Assembly: GCA_030041375.1 (NCBI GenBank) | Contig: JASHOA010000087.1 | Coordinates: 1-32,000 of the forward strand | DNA from: Acetobacteraceae bacterium | GTDB lineage: Bacteria; Pseudomonadota; Alphaproteobacteria; Acetobacterales; Acetobacteraceae | Reading direction: 5' to 3' | Length of the DNA stretch: 32,000 bases | Part shown: in pieces, positions 16,394 to 25,175 of the stretch | Layout: each line of letters begins with the position of its first letter | Position numbering within the stretch: position 1 is the first letter of the stretch | Translations under genes and position numbers: made by a program | Notes under the pieces: model-generated | The model's database searches: none | Seen by the model: only the letters and a program-made list of their open reading frames with translations | What the model was told of the DNA's origin: nothing

Positions 16394-17467
16394 TCATGAC
16401 AGGTGCTTCAGAACCCAGCCTGCCGGCGCCAGCGCCGGCTCACTCTCAAGCATCAGCGCGCGCCCCGTGTGCCGTGCAAGCTCCGCGAGCGCGACCGGAT
16501 CACGCTCCAGCGCGCCGACCACGCCCGGCGCAGCCCGGAGCGCGAACATCTGCGCCGGTGCCACCCGGCTCTCCCTCGCAACAACCCGTAGCGCTGCCAG
16601 CCCGGCGGCATGGGGGCCGGCGAGCAGTTCGTGCAGTGGCGGAGCCACGCGTGGCCGAAGGATCTCCGCGAGGCCGAGAGCCGTGAAGCCGAAGAATCGC
16701 GGCCGCAAAGGATCGCGTGCGAGGGCGGCGACAAAATCAGAGGCGAGCGCCTTGCGCCGGCGTGGGGAAAGGCCGGCGAGATCGATCAGGATCGCCCCGG
16801 CCAGGTTCCGCAGTCTGATCTGGCGGGCGAGTTCGGGGATCACCGCCCGGTTAACGGCACCATGCGATGACGTCGTCGCGAAAGCCGTATCGACATCGAT
16901 CGCCACCAGCGCGGAGGTGCTGTGGATGTGCGCGACCGCCCCACCCGGCAAGGCGTGCGTTTCCGCGGCAAGCCCCGCAAGCTCGGCCTCGAGATCATCG
17001 TCGAAGCCCGGCCCCGAACGCACGCGGCCGAGCAGCGCCAAGGCCAGGCGGGCCTGAACGGCAGGATCGTCCACCAGCAGGGGTGCCTCCGGCCAACGTG
17101 CCGCCAGCCGCAGCACAGGATCCGGCCCGCGGCTGATCAGGCCGACCGGACCGGCCGCTTCCGCTTCGGCTATAGCCAGGCGCGGCCCCTTGCCACCCTG
17201 TGCGGCCCGAGTGATGCGGACCGCAACGCACGCTCCCTCGGTCAGTCCGGCGGCACCTTCGGTATCTGGCAGGAACCCGTGTTGCTCAGCGCCAACTCGC
17301 ACGAACGCCCCGGCCATCGTCGGAACGCGCCGAGCCATCCGGCCACAATAGAGATCACCGATCCCATCCGGCGCACCGGGTCGTGATATTGCGAAATCGG
17401 CAAGCTGGCCGGTGCGATCGATCGCCGCCGCGCGGAGCTCACCCGGGCTCGCCGAAACCAGGATCAC
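16394..17467 (-). CDS. rng: Compact ribonuclease E/G family protein
   Basis: Single-strand-specific endoribonuclease in RNA processing. The 357 residues have an N-terminal S1-like RNA-binding stretch (IGDLYCGRMARRVPTMAGAFV, then GAEQHGFLPD) and the DNase I-like catalytic subdomain, with the two metal aspartates likely in ALVAIDVDTAF and GAILIDLAGL. The usual zinc-link CPxCxG and C-terminal small domain are absent, so this is a short form, and quaternary structure may differ from E. coli RNase E or G. GTG 17467 overlaps the maf stop (GTGA). That start and the N-terminal [13 protein letters not shown] fit the family. Confidence 0.85.
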   Translation of the reverse strand: MILVSASPGELRAAAIDRTGQLADFAISRPGAPDGIGDLYCGRMARRVPTMAGAFVRVGAEQHGFLPDTEGAAGLTEGACVAVRITRAAQGGKGPRLAIAEAEAAGPVGLISRGPDPVLRLAARWPEAPLLVDDPAVQARLALALLGRVRSGPGFDDDLEAELAGLAAETHALPGGAVAHIHSTSALVAIDVDTAFATTSSHGAVNRAVIPELARQIRLRNLAGAILIDLAGLSPRRRKALASDFVAALARDPLRPRFFGFTALGLAEILRPRVAPPLHELLAGPHAAGLAALRVVARESRVAPAQMFALRAAPGVVGALERDPVALAELARHTGRALMLESEPALAPAGWVLKHLS

Positions 17468-18039
17468 GGAAGCTTCCACCCGAAGCCTCTCAGAAGCTGT
17501 GATGTCTCGTAGAGTGGCAGCCCGACGACATTGGAATAGCTGCCCGAAAGAAAGCGCACGAACATGGCTGCGCGGCCCTGGATCGCATAGCTGCCGGCCT
17601 TGCCGCACCACTCTCCACTGTCGAGGTAGGCCTCGATCTCTCTGCCGGGAAGCCGCGCGAAAGCAACCAACGTCTCGCATACGCGTTCGGCCAGCCTTCC
17701 GTCCGGCGCCGCAAGCACCACCGAAGTGATCACGCGATGGCGCCGGCCAGACAGGAGCAAAAGCGCAGCGTGCGCCGCCGCCCTGTCTTCAGTCTTGGGC
17801 AGGATGCGCCGGCCCGCCGCAACCACCGTGTCGGCGGCCAGCACAAAACATCGATCTGTCGTCGCCGTGGCGAGCTTTGCGTGAGCCAGGCGGACCGCCA
17901 ATGCGCGTGGCTTTTCGCCTCGCCTGGGCGCCTCGTCGACGCTCGGCCTCAAAACCACTGCCGGGACGATACCGATCTGCGCGAGCAGCGCCGCCCGCCG
18001 CGGGCTGGCAGAAACCAGCACCAGCGAACCAGCGCTCAC
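17464..18039 (-). CDS. maf: Maf-family nucleoside triphosphate pyrophosphatase
   Basis: House-cleaning enzyme that hydrolyses non-canonical nucleoside triphosphates to monophosphates and pyrophosphate. The 191 residues carry SASPRR (10-15), VLAADTVV, and the signature run [14 protein letters not shown] followed by [18 protein letters not shown] 18039 overlaps the infA stop in a GTGA arrangement, and its own stop overlaps the rng start in the same way, so infA, maf and rng are translated as a chain. Confidence 0.94.
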   Translation of the reverse strand: MSAGSLVLVSASPRRAALLAQIGIVPAVVLRPSVDEAPRRGEKPRALAVRLAHAKLATATTDRCFVLAADTVVAAGRRILPKTEDRAAAHAALLLLSGRRHRVITSVVLAAPDGRLAERVCETLVAFARLPGREIEAYLDSGEWCGKAGSYAIQGRAAMFVRFLSGSYSNVVGLPLYETSQLLRGFGWKLP

Positions 18040-18254
18040 TTGAAGCGGAACGTGATCCGTCCTTTGGTCAGATCGTAAGGTGTCATTTCCACATTCACCC
18101 GATCCCCGGCAAGCACGCGGATACGGTTCTTGCGCATCTTGCCGCTGGTATGGGCGAGAATCACGTGTTCATTGTCGAGCTTCACGCGGAACATCGCATT
18201 CGGCAACAGCTCGGTCACTGTGCCGCTGAATTCGATCATGTCCTCCTTCGACAT
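18036..18254 (-). CDS. infA: Translation initiation factor IF-1
   Basis: Binds the ribosomal A site during initiation. The 72 residues form a single S1/OB fold with the family text [40 protein letters not shown] and a C-terminal KGRITFRFK; length is exactly typical. It starts 60 bases after the hisD stop and is the head of the overlapping infA-maf-rng chain. Confidence 0.98.
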   Translation of the reverse strand: MSKEDMIEFSGTVTELLPNAMFRVKLDNEHVILAHTSGKMRKNRIRVLAGDRVNVEMTPYDLTKGRITFRFK

Positions 18255-18314
18255 CGCGCCCCGTGTCCGCCCAGCGAAAAGCGGGGCGGAACATGAGCGT
18301 GAGCCCTCGGAAGG

Positions 18315-19613
18315 TCAAGTTGCCCGAGGCAGACGACGAGTGATGCTCTCGGCGTGGGCGGACAGTCCTTCGGCGGTGGCGAGAGTGACGGCCGCGGGGC
18401 CGAGCTCGGCAAGGGCATGGATGTCGGCGGCGATGAAGCTCGTCCGCTTGAGAAAGTCGAGCACCGAAAGCCCGGAAGAAAAACGTGCTGTCCGGGCCGT
18501 AGGAAGCACGTGACTCGGGCCGGCCACGTAATCACCGAGTACCTCGGGCGTGTCGCGGCCAAAGAAAACCGCGCCGGCGTGACGGATCTGGGCGAAGATG
18601 CGCTCCGGCTCGCTCAGCATCAGCTCCACGTGCTCGGGGGCGACCCGGTTGACCAGTTCGGCAGCTTCTTCCCAGTCTTTGACGACGATTACGGCGCCAT
18701 GCCCGGCCCAGCTCGCGGCGGCGATGGCAGCGCGATCGAGACGGACAAGGGCTTCGGCGACTGCCCCTTCGACGCGGTCGGCGAAGGCGGCGTCGTTGGT
18801 GATCAGGATCGCCTGGGCTGCCTCGTCGTGCTCGGCCTGCGCCAGCAGGTCGATCGCGACCAAGCGTGGATCATTGTCCGAATCGGCCAAAATCACGATC
18901 TCGGAGGGGCCGGCGATGGAGTCGATGCCAACCCGGCCAAAGACCTGGCGCTTTGCCTCGGCGACGTATGCGTTGCCTGGGCCGACGATCCGATCAACGG
19001 CCGCGATGGTAGGGGTGCCGTAGGCCATGGCGGCGATCGCATGGGCGCCGCCCAGGCGGTAGACCTCGGTCGCGCCCGCATAGCGCGCAGCGGCGGCGAC
19101 CAGCGGGGGAATGGTCCCGCCCGGGCAGGGAACGCACATCACGATGCGCGGCACCCCGGCGACCCGGGCCGGAACGGCGTCCATCAGAACCGTCGAGGGA
19201 TAGGCGGCCTTGCCTCCCGGCACGTAGATGCCAACCGAGTCGAGCGGCCGCCAGCGGAGCCCCATGCGCATTCCCACCGGATCGGTCAACGCCAGGTCTG
19301 GCGGCAGTTGTCGGCGATGGAACGCTTCGATCCGTTCGGCGGCAAGCCGAAGCGCCGTCGTCTCGGATTCCGGGGCCAGGGCGGCGGCGGCCAGCAGTTC
19401 GCGCGGGCTGATGCGGAATTCTGCCGGCTCGATCCGCACATTGTCGAACCGGAGGGCTGCTTCGCAGAGCGCCGAATCGCCGCCGGCGCGGATCGTTGCG
19501 ATGATCACACCCACGTGAGCTTCGACGGAGGCCTGCTCGCCGCGCGCGGCCGAGAGCAGCGCTTCGAAGCGGTCTGAAAAATCCGCTTGCGAGGTATCGA
19601 GACGAACCGCCAT
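18315..19613 (-). CDS. hisD: Histidinol dehydrogenase
   Basis: Catalyses the last two oxidations in histidine synthesis (histidinol to histidine) with NAD+ and zinc. The 432 residues show YVPGGKAAYPSTVLM, RLGGAHAIAAMAYGT, IVGPGNAYVAEAKR, AGPSEIVILAD, zinc-ligand region AQAEHDE, catalytic pair in APEHVELM, and GDYVAGPSHVLPT; the C-terminal LSAHAES supplies the last zinc histidine. The start ATG overlaps the hisG stop (ATGA). Longer in-frame extensions run through hisG and are not credible. Confidence 0.97.
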   Translation of the reverse strand: MAVRLDTSQADFSDRFEALLSAARGEQASVEAHVGVIIATIRAGGDSALCEAALRFDNVRIEPAEFRISPRELLAAAALAPESETTALRLAAERIEAFHRRQLPPDLALTDPVGMRMGLRWRPLDSVGIYVPGGKAAYPSTVLMDAVPARVAGVPRIVMCVPCPGGTIPPLVAAAARYAGATEVYRLGGAHAIAAMAYGTPTIAAVDRIVGPGNAYVAEAKRQVFGRVGIDSIAGPSEIVILADSDNDPRLVAIDLLAQAEHDEAAQAILITNDAAFADRVEGAVAEALVRLDRAAIAAASWAGHGAVIVVKDWEEAAELVNRVAPEHVELMLSEPERIFAQIRHAGAVFFGRDTPEVLGDYVAGPSHVLPTARTARFSSGLSVLDFLKRTSFIAADIHALAELGPAAVTLATAEGLSAHAESITRRLPRAT

Positions 19614-20308
19614 CAGTCGGCACCGAGCGCGCGGCGGAAGGCTGCGAGCAGGGAAAAGAGCGCCTCGCCGCCGGTTTTCAGTGCGCTGCGGTTGACGATC
19701 AGGCGGCTCGTAACGGGGGCGATCACGTCGGTGATGACGAGGCCGTTGGCAGCCAGGGTGGCACCCGTCTGAACGAGATCGACGATGCGGCGTGCGATGC
19801 CGAGGCCGGGGGCGAGTTCGACGGAGCCGTTCAGGGTCACCACGTCGGCCTGCACGCCGCGAGCGGCGAAGTGGCGGCGGGCGACGTTCGGATATTTCGT
19901 GGCGACGCGCACGCGCGAAAGCCGGCCGAGGCCCTGGAGCGCGGCCTCCTCGGCCGGTTCGGCAACGACCATGCGGCATCGGCCGATGCCGAGATCGAGA
20001 GGCGCATAGATCTCGGGGTAATCGAACTCCATCAGCACGTCGGCACCGCAGATGCCGAGCGCAGCGGCGCCGAATGCGACGAAGGTCGCCACATCGAAAG
20101 AGCGGACGCGCACCACATCGAGGCCGGGGTCATCGGTCGGAAAGCGGAGGCGGCGGCTTCCTTCGTCGGCGTAGTCAGGGGCCGGGCGGATGCCGGCGGC
20201 GGCCAGCAGAGGCGCACATTCCTCGAGGATGCGGCCCTTCGGCAGTGCGAGCACGAGCGCGGCGGGAGGCGGCGGCGCGAGGGCCGAGGCGGGGTGGATG
20301 GCGGTCAT
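19613..20308 (-). CDS. hisG: ATP phosphoribosyltransferase, short form
   Basis: First step of histidine synthesis: ATP plus PRPP to phosphoribosyl-ATP. The 231 residues include LALPKGRILEECAPLL, GICGADVLME, RVATKYPN and the PRPP-loop region NGSVELAPGLGIARRIVDLV. The C-terminal regulatory domain of long HisG is missing, so it should need a HisZ partner, which is not in the window. The ATG at 20308 is chosen because the in-frame sequence before it is simply the neighbouring repeat read through (MQPDTGLALYSSPRFTPSD). It is coupled to hisD. Confidence 0.95.
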   Translation of the reverse strand: MTAIHPASALAPPPPAALVLALPKGRILEECAPLLAAAGIRPAPDYADEGSRRLRFPTDDPGLDVVRVRSFDVATFVAFGAAALGICGADVLMEFDYPEIYAPLDLGIGRCRMVVAEPAEEAALQGLGRLSRVRVATKYPNVARRHFAARGVQADVVTLNGSVELAPGLGIARRIVDLVQTGATLAANGLVITDVIAPVTSRLIVNRSALKTGGEALFSLLAAFRRALGAD

Positions 20309-20334
20309 GGGTGCTCGCAATGAGTGGGCGCCGT

Positions 20335-20441
20335 CTAGCCCGCGATCGCCCGCGGCGGAAACGTCGGAGGGCGTGAATCGCGGGCTCGAATAAAGCGCGA
20401 GACCAGTGTCGGGCTGCACAGTCAGCCCGACACGGGTCTAG
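20335..20441 (-). repeat. Twin-hairpin CTAG repeat, copy 3
   Basis: Full copy with CTAG at both edges (20335-20338 and 20438-20441). One arm of hairpin 1 carries an uncompensated change (CCAGTG against CACGGG). The copy ends 27 bases before the hisG start on one side and cuts the helicase remnant on the other. Its minus strand is open and in frame with hisG. Confidence 0.9.
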
Positions 20442-20688
20442 CATCAGGAATACCCGGCAGGAAGGGCAGCCGGTGTGAAGGATCAGCGGCGGAAGCCTGG
20501 ACCTGCCGCCGGCAACAGACGATCAGGCAATGGTGCAGCACATGGCGCCGAACCAGGATGCGCAAGGCGGCGATCGCCTGAAGGGTCTTGCCCCGTCCCA
20601 TCTCGTCGGCGAGCAGCAGTGGAGCCGGCTATTCCGGGCCGTAGCCTACGGTGCTGGTGCGGGCGGAGACTTCGCCGGCGATCGTCAT
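20442..20688 (-). pseudogene. SNF2-type helicase N-terminal remnant
   Basis: On the minus strand, ATG 20688 overlaps the stop of the BrxD-like gene (ATGA), so this was the fourth gene of that operon. The frame reads MTIAGEVSARTSTVGYGPE, then an in-frame TAG at 20629-20631, then PAPLLLADEMGRGKTLQAIA and ALRILVRR. ADEMGxGKT is helicase motif I of SNF2 proteins, with R where L is usual. Motifs Ia to VI are missing: the frame loses family character after about 55 codons and meets repeat copy 3 at 20441. It is a broken, truncated helicase. Confidence 0.75.
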
Positions 20689-21935
20689 CCTTCGCCTTCG
20701 TCGGGCGGTTGCTCCAGGCCGCCGCTTTCGCTGTAGTCGGACTCGATGGCGTCGATCGCGATGTGCGGATTCTCACCGTAAAGGCGCTGGATATCCCAGG
20801 CGATGATCCAGGACTTCACGTACTGGCGCATGAACCTGGTGGCCTGCGGGGGCACGGGCTCGGTCGCGAGGGGGTGCCAGCCATAGGCATCTTCGTACAG
20901 ACTGCGAATCTTGCTGAAAGCCTGGCGGACGTGCCGTTCATCCGGGGAATGGAGACGGTAGTCTTCGCGCTTCAGACGGGTGATCGCCCGCTCGGCCAAG
21001 GTTGCCTGCTGCGGCAGTCCGTGCTGCTCGAGGAGCGGGGGAACCTTCTCGTGATCGCCCTTGTTGTCGAACATTTCAGCGGCAAAATCTTCGGTAATGG
21101 CGGCGACCGTCAGCATTCCGGGAATGCCGGTCTTCTCATCCATGCCGAGCCACCGCGCCAGTTCACTATAGCTTTTGCCGCGTTGCAGCCGGCTGTAGCG
21201 GCCGATGAGTTCGACCTCGTCGAGGAGGATGCACCAGCCGGCGAACCCGGCGGCCGTCAACAAGCGTGGCGTGAACCGAAGGCGCTGCGGAATGAGGTCC
21301 CGGGCGCGAACGGGAGAGAGCGGGAACAGCTTGGATGCGCCGGCCTCTTTCAGCCACCGCTTGACCTGGCTCAGGTTCAGCTTCCCGCCTCCGAAAAAGC
21401 GGGCGATCTGGGCAAGATCGTCGGGTTGGACATTCCCTTTCGGGAGCAGCCACAGGAGGGCGGCAAACAGCGGAGCAAGCCGGTCGCTTTGGACCTCCTT
21501 GCCGGTCCAGAGCGCGAGGTTATCGTAGCCGTTGTGCTGCTCGCCAAGCCGCTGCATGGCCGCGGTCATGAGGTCGTCATTGGCGTCGGGAACAATCGCC
21601 GCGCGAACGGCGGCGGCGAAGAGCTTTGCCGGGTCGAAAAGCGGCGTCTCCTTGCTGATCGGCAGCAGGCTGACGATCCAGTTCTCCTGCCTTGCCAACT
21701 CGGCAAGAAAGCCGAGTTGATGGGACTTGCCCGCTCCGAATGCGCCGGCAATGATGATCCCGTCCACCGGCCGCTCATCCCGGAGTCCCAGGCGGCAGGT
21801 GCGGAGGCGCTTCTGGAATTCCTCGGCGAGAGAGCTGTCGGCGCTCGCCAACAAACGGATGGCCGGTCTGTTCGGGACGCCGGCGCGCAACGCTTCGATC
21901 GCGCTCCGTGCTTCGAAAGCTCCCTCGGCACTCAT
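20685..21935 (-). CDS. BREX-type ATP-binding protein, BrxD-like (DUF2791)
   Basis: P-loop ATPase of the BrxC/BrxD family. The 416 residues open FEARSAIEALRAGVPNRPAI, followed by Walker A GAFGAGKS (64-71), the family motif ISKETPLFDPAKLF (93-106), and Walker B WCILLDEVE (234-242). Its start overlaps the upstream gene by four bases and its stop overlaps the helicase remnant by four. In BREX-related loci BrxD is typically next to a helicase, as here. No PglX, PglZ or BrxL-like gene is in the window, so this is a BREX-related module rather than a full BREX system. Confidence 0.85.
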   Translation of the reverse strand: MSAEGAFEARSAIEALRAGVPNRPAIRLLASADSSLAEEFQKRLRTCRLGLRDERPVDGIIIAGAFGAGKSHQLGFLAELARQENWIVSLLPISKETPLFDPAKLFAAAVRAAIVPDANDDLMTAAMQRLGEQHNGYDNLALWTGKEVQSDRLAPLFAALLWLLPKGNVQPDDLAQIARFFGGGKLNLSQVKRWLKEAGASKLFPLSPVRARDLIPQRLRFTPRLLTAAGFAGWCILLDEVELIGRYSRLQRGKSYSELARWLGMDEKTGIPGMLTVAAITEDFAAEMFDNKGDHEKVPPLLEQHGLPQQATLAERAITRLKREDYRLHSPDERHVRQAFSKIRSLYEDAYGWHPLATEPVPPQATRFMRQYVKSWIIAWDIQRLYGENPHIAIDAIESDYSESGGLEQPPDEGEG

Positions 21936-22918
21936 GGCAGCGCTGCGGAGGCGGTCGGTGCTGCGAGCGGTGACGCCGCGAGGCGTACCAGCGGGGCCAA
22001 GGGGTCATCGTGATCTTCGGCCCGCACGTCGTCCCAGACCCGCCACTTGAGCGCGAGATACGCATCGAGGGATCGGCGTCTGTCGCCACCGGTCAAGGTA
22101 TCGTCGGCGAGGACGACGAACAGCATCCCGGTGAAGTGCTCGGCGTCGTCGATGACCTGGCGGAGCACTTCGAAGCCGTCCATGACCGCACCCGGGCTGT
22201 AACGGAAGCGGCCGTCGCCGGACCTGTCTGCTTTTCCGAACTGGCGGATATCGAGTGCGAGGCAAAGGCCGCCCTTTCCGCACTTGCGCAACCACTGGCA
22301 GGCAGAGCGCAGCATTGCCCGTCCGTTGTAACGGGTGACCTTCGCCGTGATCGGAGCGCTCTTCAGCGTGCTGATCGTGCGCAGCCTGCCTGTGAGCCAT
22401 TGGATGATCGGGGCCTCGATTGGGACCTCGGACGAGCGAGGTTCCATCTGCAGGAGACAAATCTGGGTCATGGCGATGCGGAAATCCTGGGTCATGCGGT
22501 TGTCGCGCATGATGTCCCGGGTCAGCCATTGCTTTATGTCGCGGCGCAAAAGCGTGATGTCGATACGGTTGGCGGTTGCCAGATCCTGCATCGAGACCGG
22601 GCGTCCGGGTTCCGACCAGGCGTAACCGCTCCCGTTGAACAACGCTTCGACGAAATGCCGGGCCAGGGCATTCCAATCCAGGGCGCGAGCGATGGCAAAG
22701 AAGACGTCCTGAATCATGTGCAATCTGGTATTGCCGGCATCGATGGAGATGAAGGTCAGATTGTGCCGCTCGGAGGCTTCCCGGAGGCGGCGCTGCACGA
22801 AAGCCAACCCACCGTTGTCACCGACGACAAATTTGACTGCGGCGCCGCCGGCGGTGATGAAGTTGGCCAGGTACTCCCGTTCCAGGATCTCGAGCCACTC
22901 TTTTGCGGAGACGGTCAT
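21932..22918 (-). CDS. BREX-associated ATPase-like protein with degenerate motifs
   Basis: The 328 residues begin AKEWLEILEREYLANFITAG and continue GAAVKFVVGDNGG, where a P-loop would be expected but no GK(S/T) is present (32-37). A later strand, GLCLALDIRQFG, resembles the Walker B strand of the downstream BrxD-like protein but lacks the DE pair (about 217-228). TRLHMIQDVFFAIARALDW is the other conserved-looking part. I read it as a DUF2791-like partner that probably does not hydrolyse ATP and may scaffold the BrxD-like ATPase. It overlaps both neighbours by four bases (ATGA). Confidence 0.68.
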   Translation of the reverse strand: MTVSAKEWLEILEREYLANFITAGGAAVKFVVGDNGGLAFVQRRLREASERHNLTFISIDAGNTRLHMIQDVFFAIARALDWNALARHFVEALFNGSGYAWSEPGRPVSMQDLATANRIDITLLRRDIKQWLTRDIMRDNRMTQDFRIAMTQICLLQMEPRSSEVPIEAPIIQWLTGRLRTISTLKSAPITAKVTRYNGRAMLRSACQWLRKCGKGGLCLALDIRQFGKADRSGDGRFRYSPGAVMDGFEVLRQVIDDAEHFTGMLFVVLADDTLTGGDRRRSLDAYLALKWRVWDDVRAEDHDDPLAPLVRLAASPLAAPTASAALP

Positions 22919-23697
22919 ATCAGCCCGTCCCTTACGAACCGGAGGCCGATATAAACGTGCTCGCCGCCTTGTTCGTCATAGGCAATGATTCGCTTGGTTC
23001 TGCCTTTGCCGAGCGTGGAGGCAGGCAGCTCGAACCGGCAGCCATCCCTTGTCCTGAGATCAGGCCTGCGATCGAGCAGGAGCAGGTCGCGTGCAAATTC
23101 CTCGGGCGGATATTCGGTTCCGGGGAAAAGGGTGAACATCTCACGGATGTCGGAGAGGGCGACCACCGGTCCGGGGCCGGCGGCCGACCAGGCGCTGCCC
23201 GCCAGGCGCCGCCAGGCCCGGTAGAGAAGGTTGAGAAATTGCTCTTCGCGGAATCGTTGCGGAGCCTTCTGCGCACGAATCAGCAATCGCACCAATTCGG
23301 CTGGGTTGATGCGGCGCTCCACCTTCCCGGCGATCTTGACGCCCAGCTCCTTGGGCTCGATTCGCAACAGCAGGGGGAAGCAATAGATTCGCCCGTCTCT
23401 CTCGAAGATGGAGAGATCGGCTTTCGCCGCGGCCTCCTCCAGATCCCCGACGAACCGCCCGTCGGAGAGATACGCGACGGCATCGAAATTCCATTGCGCG
23501 GGCAGATCTTCCGCTTGGGCGCGGGCTTCGGCCATCCGCTGGCCGATCGCCGCGAGGGCTTTCGGTATTTCCGAAAGCTCGCCGGTCCTGGCGGCGTTCC
23601 GCGCGCGGGTCACAGCCGAGACAACGGCCTTTCCGAGCTTCTGGATTTTCTCCAGCCGCGCATCGAGCCCGAGCAGGCTTTCCTGAAGATCCGACAC
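22915..23697 (-). CDS. Hypothetical coiled-coil protein, first gene of the BREX-related operon
   Basis: The 260 residues open VSDLQESLLGLDARLEKIQK and keep heptad-like helices to about residue 75 (a likely coiled coil). A globular part follows with IYCFPLLLRIEPKELGVKIA, AELVRLLIRAQKAPQRFREE, FPGTEYPPEEFARDLLLLDR and a C-terminal beta segment ending VYIGLRFVRDGLI. I do not recognise the family. GTG 23697 is preferred because GAGGAA lies about six bases before it; TTG one codon earlier is possible. The stop overlaps the next gene's ATG, so it belongs with the ATPases and may be the target-binding or adaptor part. Confidence 0.72.
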   Translation of the reverse strand: MSDLQESLLGLDARLEKIQKLGKAVVSAVTRARNAARTGELSEIPKALAAIGQRMAEARAQAEDLPAQWNFDAVAYLSDGRFVGDLEEAAAKADLSIFERDGRIYCFPLLLRIEPKELGVKIAGKVERRINPAELVRLLIRAQKAPQRFREEQFLNLLYRAWRRLAGSAWSAAGPGPVVALSDIREMFTLFPGTEYPPEEFARDLLLLDRRPDLRTRDGCRFELPASTLGKGRTKRIIAYDEQGGEHVYIGLRFVRDGLI

Positions 23698-23896
23698 CAA
23701 CGTTCCTCGTTCCTTGCCAGGGCTGTCCTGCAGCCAGAAGGTGGATGACGTGACGCGGCCTTGATCTTGCGCTTCGGTCCGATCGGGTAAAAGCGGGTTG
23801 GCGGCCCGCGCGGGGCGATCGGCAGCATACGGAATGCAGGCGATGAGGCCAAGATGCAACCCTGGTGGGTCTTGCGCGGCGGAGCGGGCCCGGCGA

Positions 23897-25159
23897 TCAA
23901 CCGGACAGGCGTTCGATATCGGCGCCGCAGGCGGCGAGCTTCTGTTCGACAGCCTCGTAGCCGCGGTCGAGATGATAGACCCGGTTCACGGTGGTTTCCC
24001 CGCGGGCGCCCAGGCCCGCAAGCACGAGCGAAACCGAGGCGCGAAGATCGCTTGCCATCACCGGCGCACCGGAGAGCTGCGGCACACCGCGCACGATTGC
24101 CGAGGCCCCGTGCACGTTGATGCGGGCCCCCATGCGGTTGAGCTCAGGCACGTGCATGAAGCGGTTCTCGAAGATCGTTTCGGTAATCATTGCCGCCCCT
24201 TCCGCCATCGCCATCAGGGCCATGAACTGCGCCTGCATATCGGTCGGGAAGCCAGGATACGGCTCGGTCATCACGTCGGTGCCGGAGAGAGCGTTGCGCC
24301 GCACGACCCGCATGCCTGCTTCGGTTTCACTCAGATCCACGCCGGACTCGGCAAGGGTGCGGCTGACCGCCGAAAGATGCTCGAGGCGGGCATGGCGCAA
24401 CAGGATATCGCCGCCGGTAATCGCAGCGGCGCAGGCGTAGGTGCCGGTTTCGATCCGGTCCGGGATGATGCTGTGCTCGGCGCCGGACAGGCGCGCCACG
24501 CCCTCGATGACGAGACGATCGGTGCCGATGCCGTCGATGCGGGCACCCATGGCGTTGAGACAGCGCGCGAGATCTTCGATTTCGGGCTCTCGCGCGGCGT
24601 TGACGAGCTCGGTCTGGCCGTCCGCGAGGACGGCGGCCATCAGCAGGTTCTCGGTCGCGCCGACCGAGACGAAGGGAAAGACGATGGAGGCACCCCGCAG
24701 CCGGCCGGGAGCAAGGGCCTCGATATAGCCGCCCTCCAGGCGAATCTCGGCTCCCAACTGCTCGAGGCCCTTGAGATGCAGGTCGACCGGGCGCGTGCCG
24801 ATGGCACATCCGCCCGGAAGCGAGACGCGCGCCTCCCCGACGCGGGCGAGCAGGGGCCCGAGCACGAGGATCGAGGCGCGCATCTTGCGCATAATGTCGT
24901 ACGGAGCCACGGGGTTGCGGATCTGCCCGCCGATCGCAAGCCGGCGCCCTTCGGGATCGACCGGCGTGATGTCGAGGCCATGCTGGGCCAACAGCATCGC
25001 CATGGTGCGAATGTCGTCGAGCCGCGGTACGTTGGCGAGGATCAGTTTTTCCTCGGTGAGGAGACCTGCGGCCATCAGCGGTAGCGCCGCGTTCTTGGCT
25101 CCGCCAATGGCGATCTCGCCTGAGAGCGGCCGTCCGCCGCGGATCCGGATCCGGTCCAT
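23897..25159 (-). CDS. murA: UDP-N-acetylglucosamine 1-carboxyvinyltransferase
   Basis: First committed step of peptidoglycan precursor synthesis: transfers enolpyruvyl from PEP to UDP-GlcNAc. The 420 residues have the N-terminal [14 protein letters not shown], the loop [17 protein letters not shown] with the catalytic, fosfomycin-sensitive cysteine at about 118, and the C-terminal [19 protein letters not shown] 25159 follows GGAAAGGGG. Dcd ends 16 bases upstream, so the two share a transcript. In many alphaproteobacteria murA lies near hisD-infA-maf; here the BREX-related block separates them. Confidence 0.97.
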   Translation of the reverse strand: MDRIRIRGGRPLSGEIAIGGAKNAALPLMAAGLLTEEKLILANVPRLDDIRTMAMLLAQHGLDITPVDPEGRRLAIGGQIRNPVAPYDIMRKMRASILVLGPLLARVGEARVSLPGGCAIGTRPVDLHLKGLEQLGAEIRLEGGYIEALAPGRLRGASIVFPFVSVGATENLLMAAVLADGQTELVNAAREPEIEDLARCLNAMGARIDGIGTDRLVIEGVARLSGAEHSIIPDRIETGTYACAAAITGGDILLRHARLEHLSAVSRTLAESGVDLSETEAGMRVVRRNALSGTDVMTEPYPGFPTDMQAQFMALMAMAEGAAMITETIFENRFMHVPELNRMGARINVHGASAIVRGVPQLSGAPVMASDLRASVSLVLAGLGARGETTVNRVYHLDRGYEAVEQKLAACGADIERLSG

Positions 25160-25175
25160 CTTGCCCCTTTCCTGG

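Noticed and set aside
20483-20776. A 97-residue minus-strand protein in the helicase remnant
   Set aside because: It is in a different frame from the helicase motif, is Arg/Pro-rich and crosses the end of the BrxD-like gene.
20685-23697. A complete BREX system
   Set aside because: Only BrxC/BrxD-like ATPase components and a broken helicase are present; there is no PglX methylase, PglZ phosphatase or BrxL within the window.
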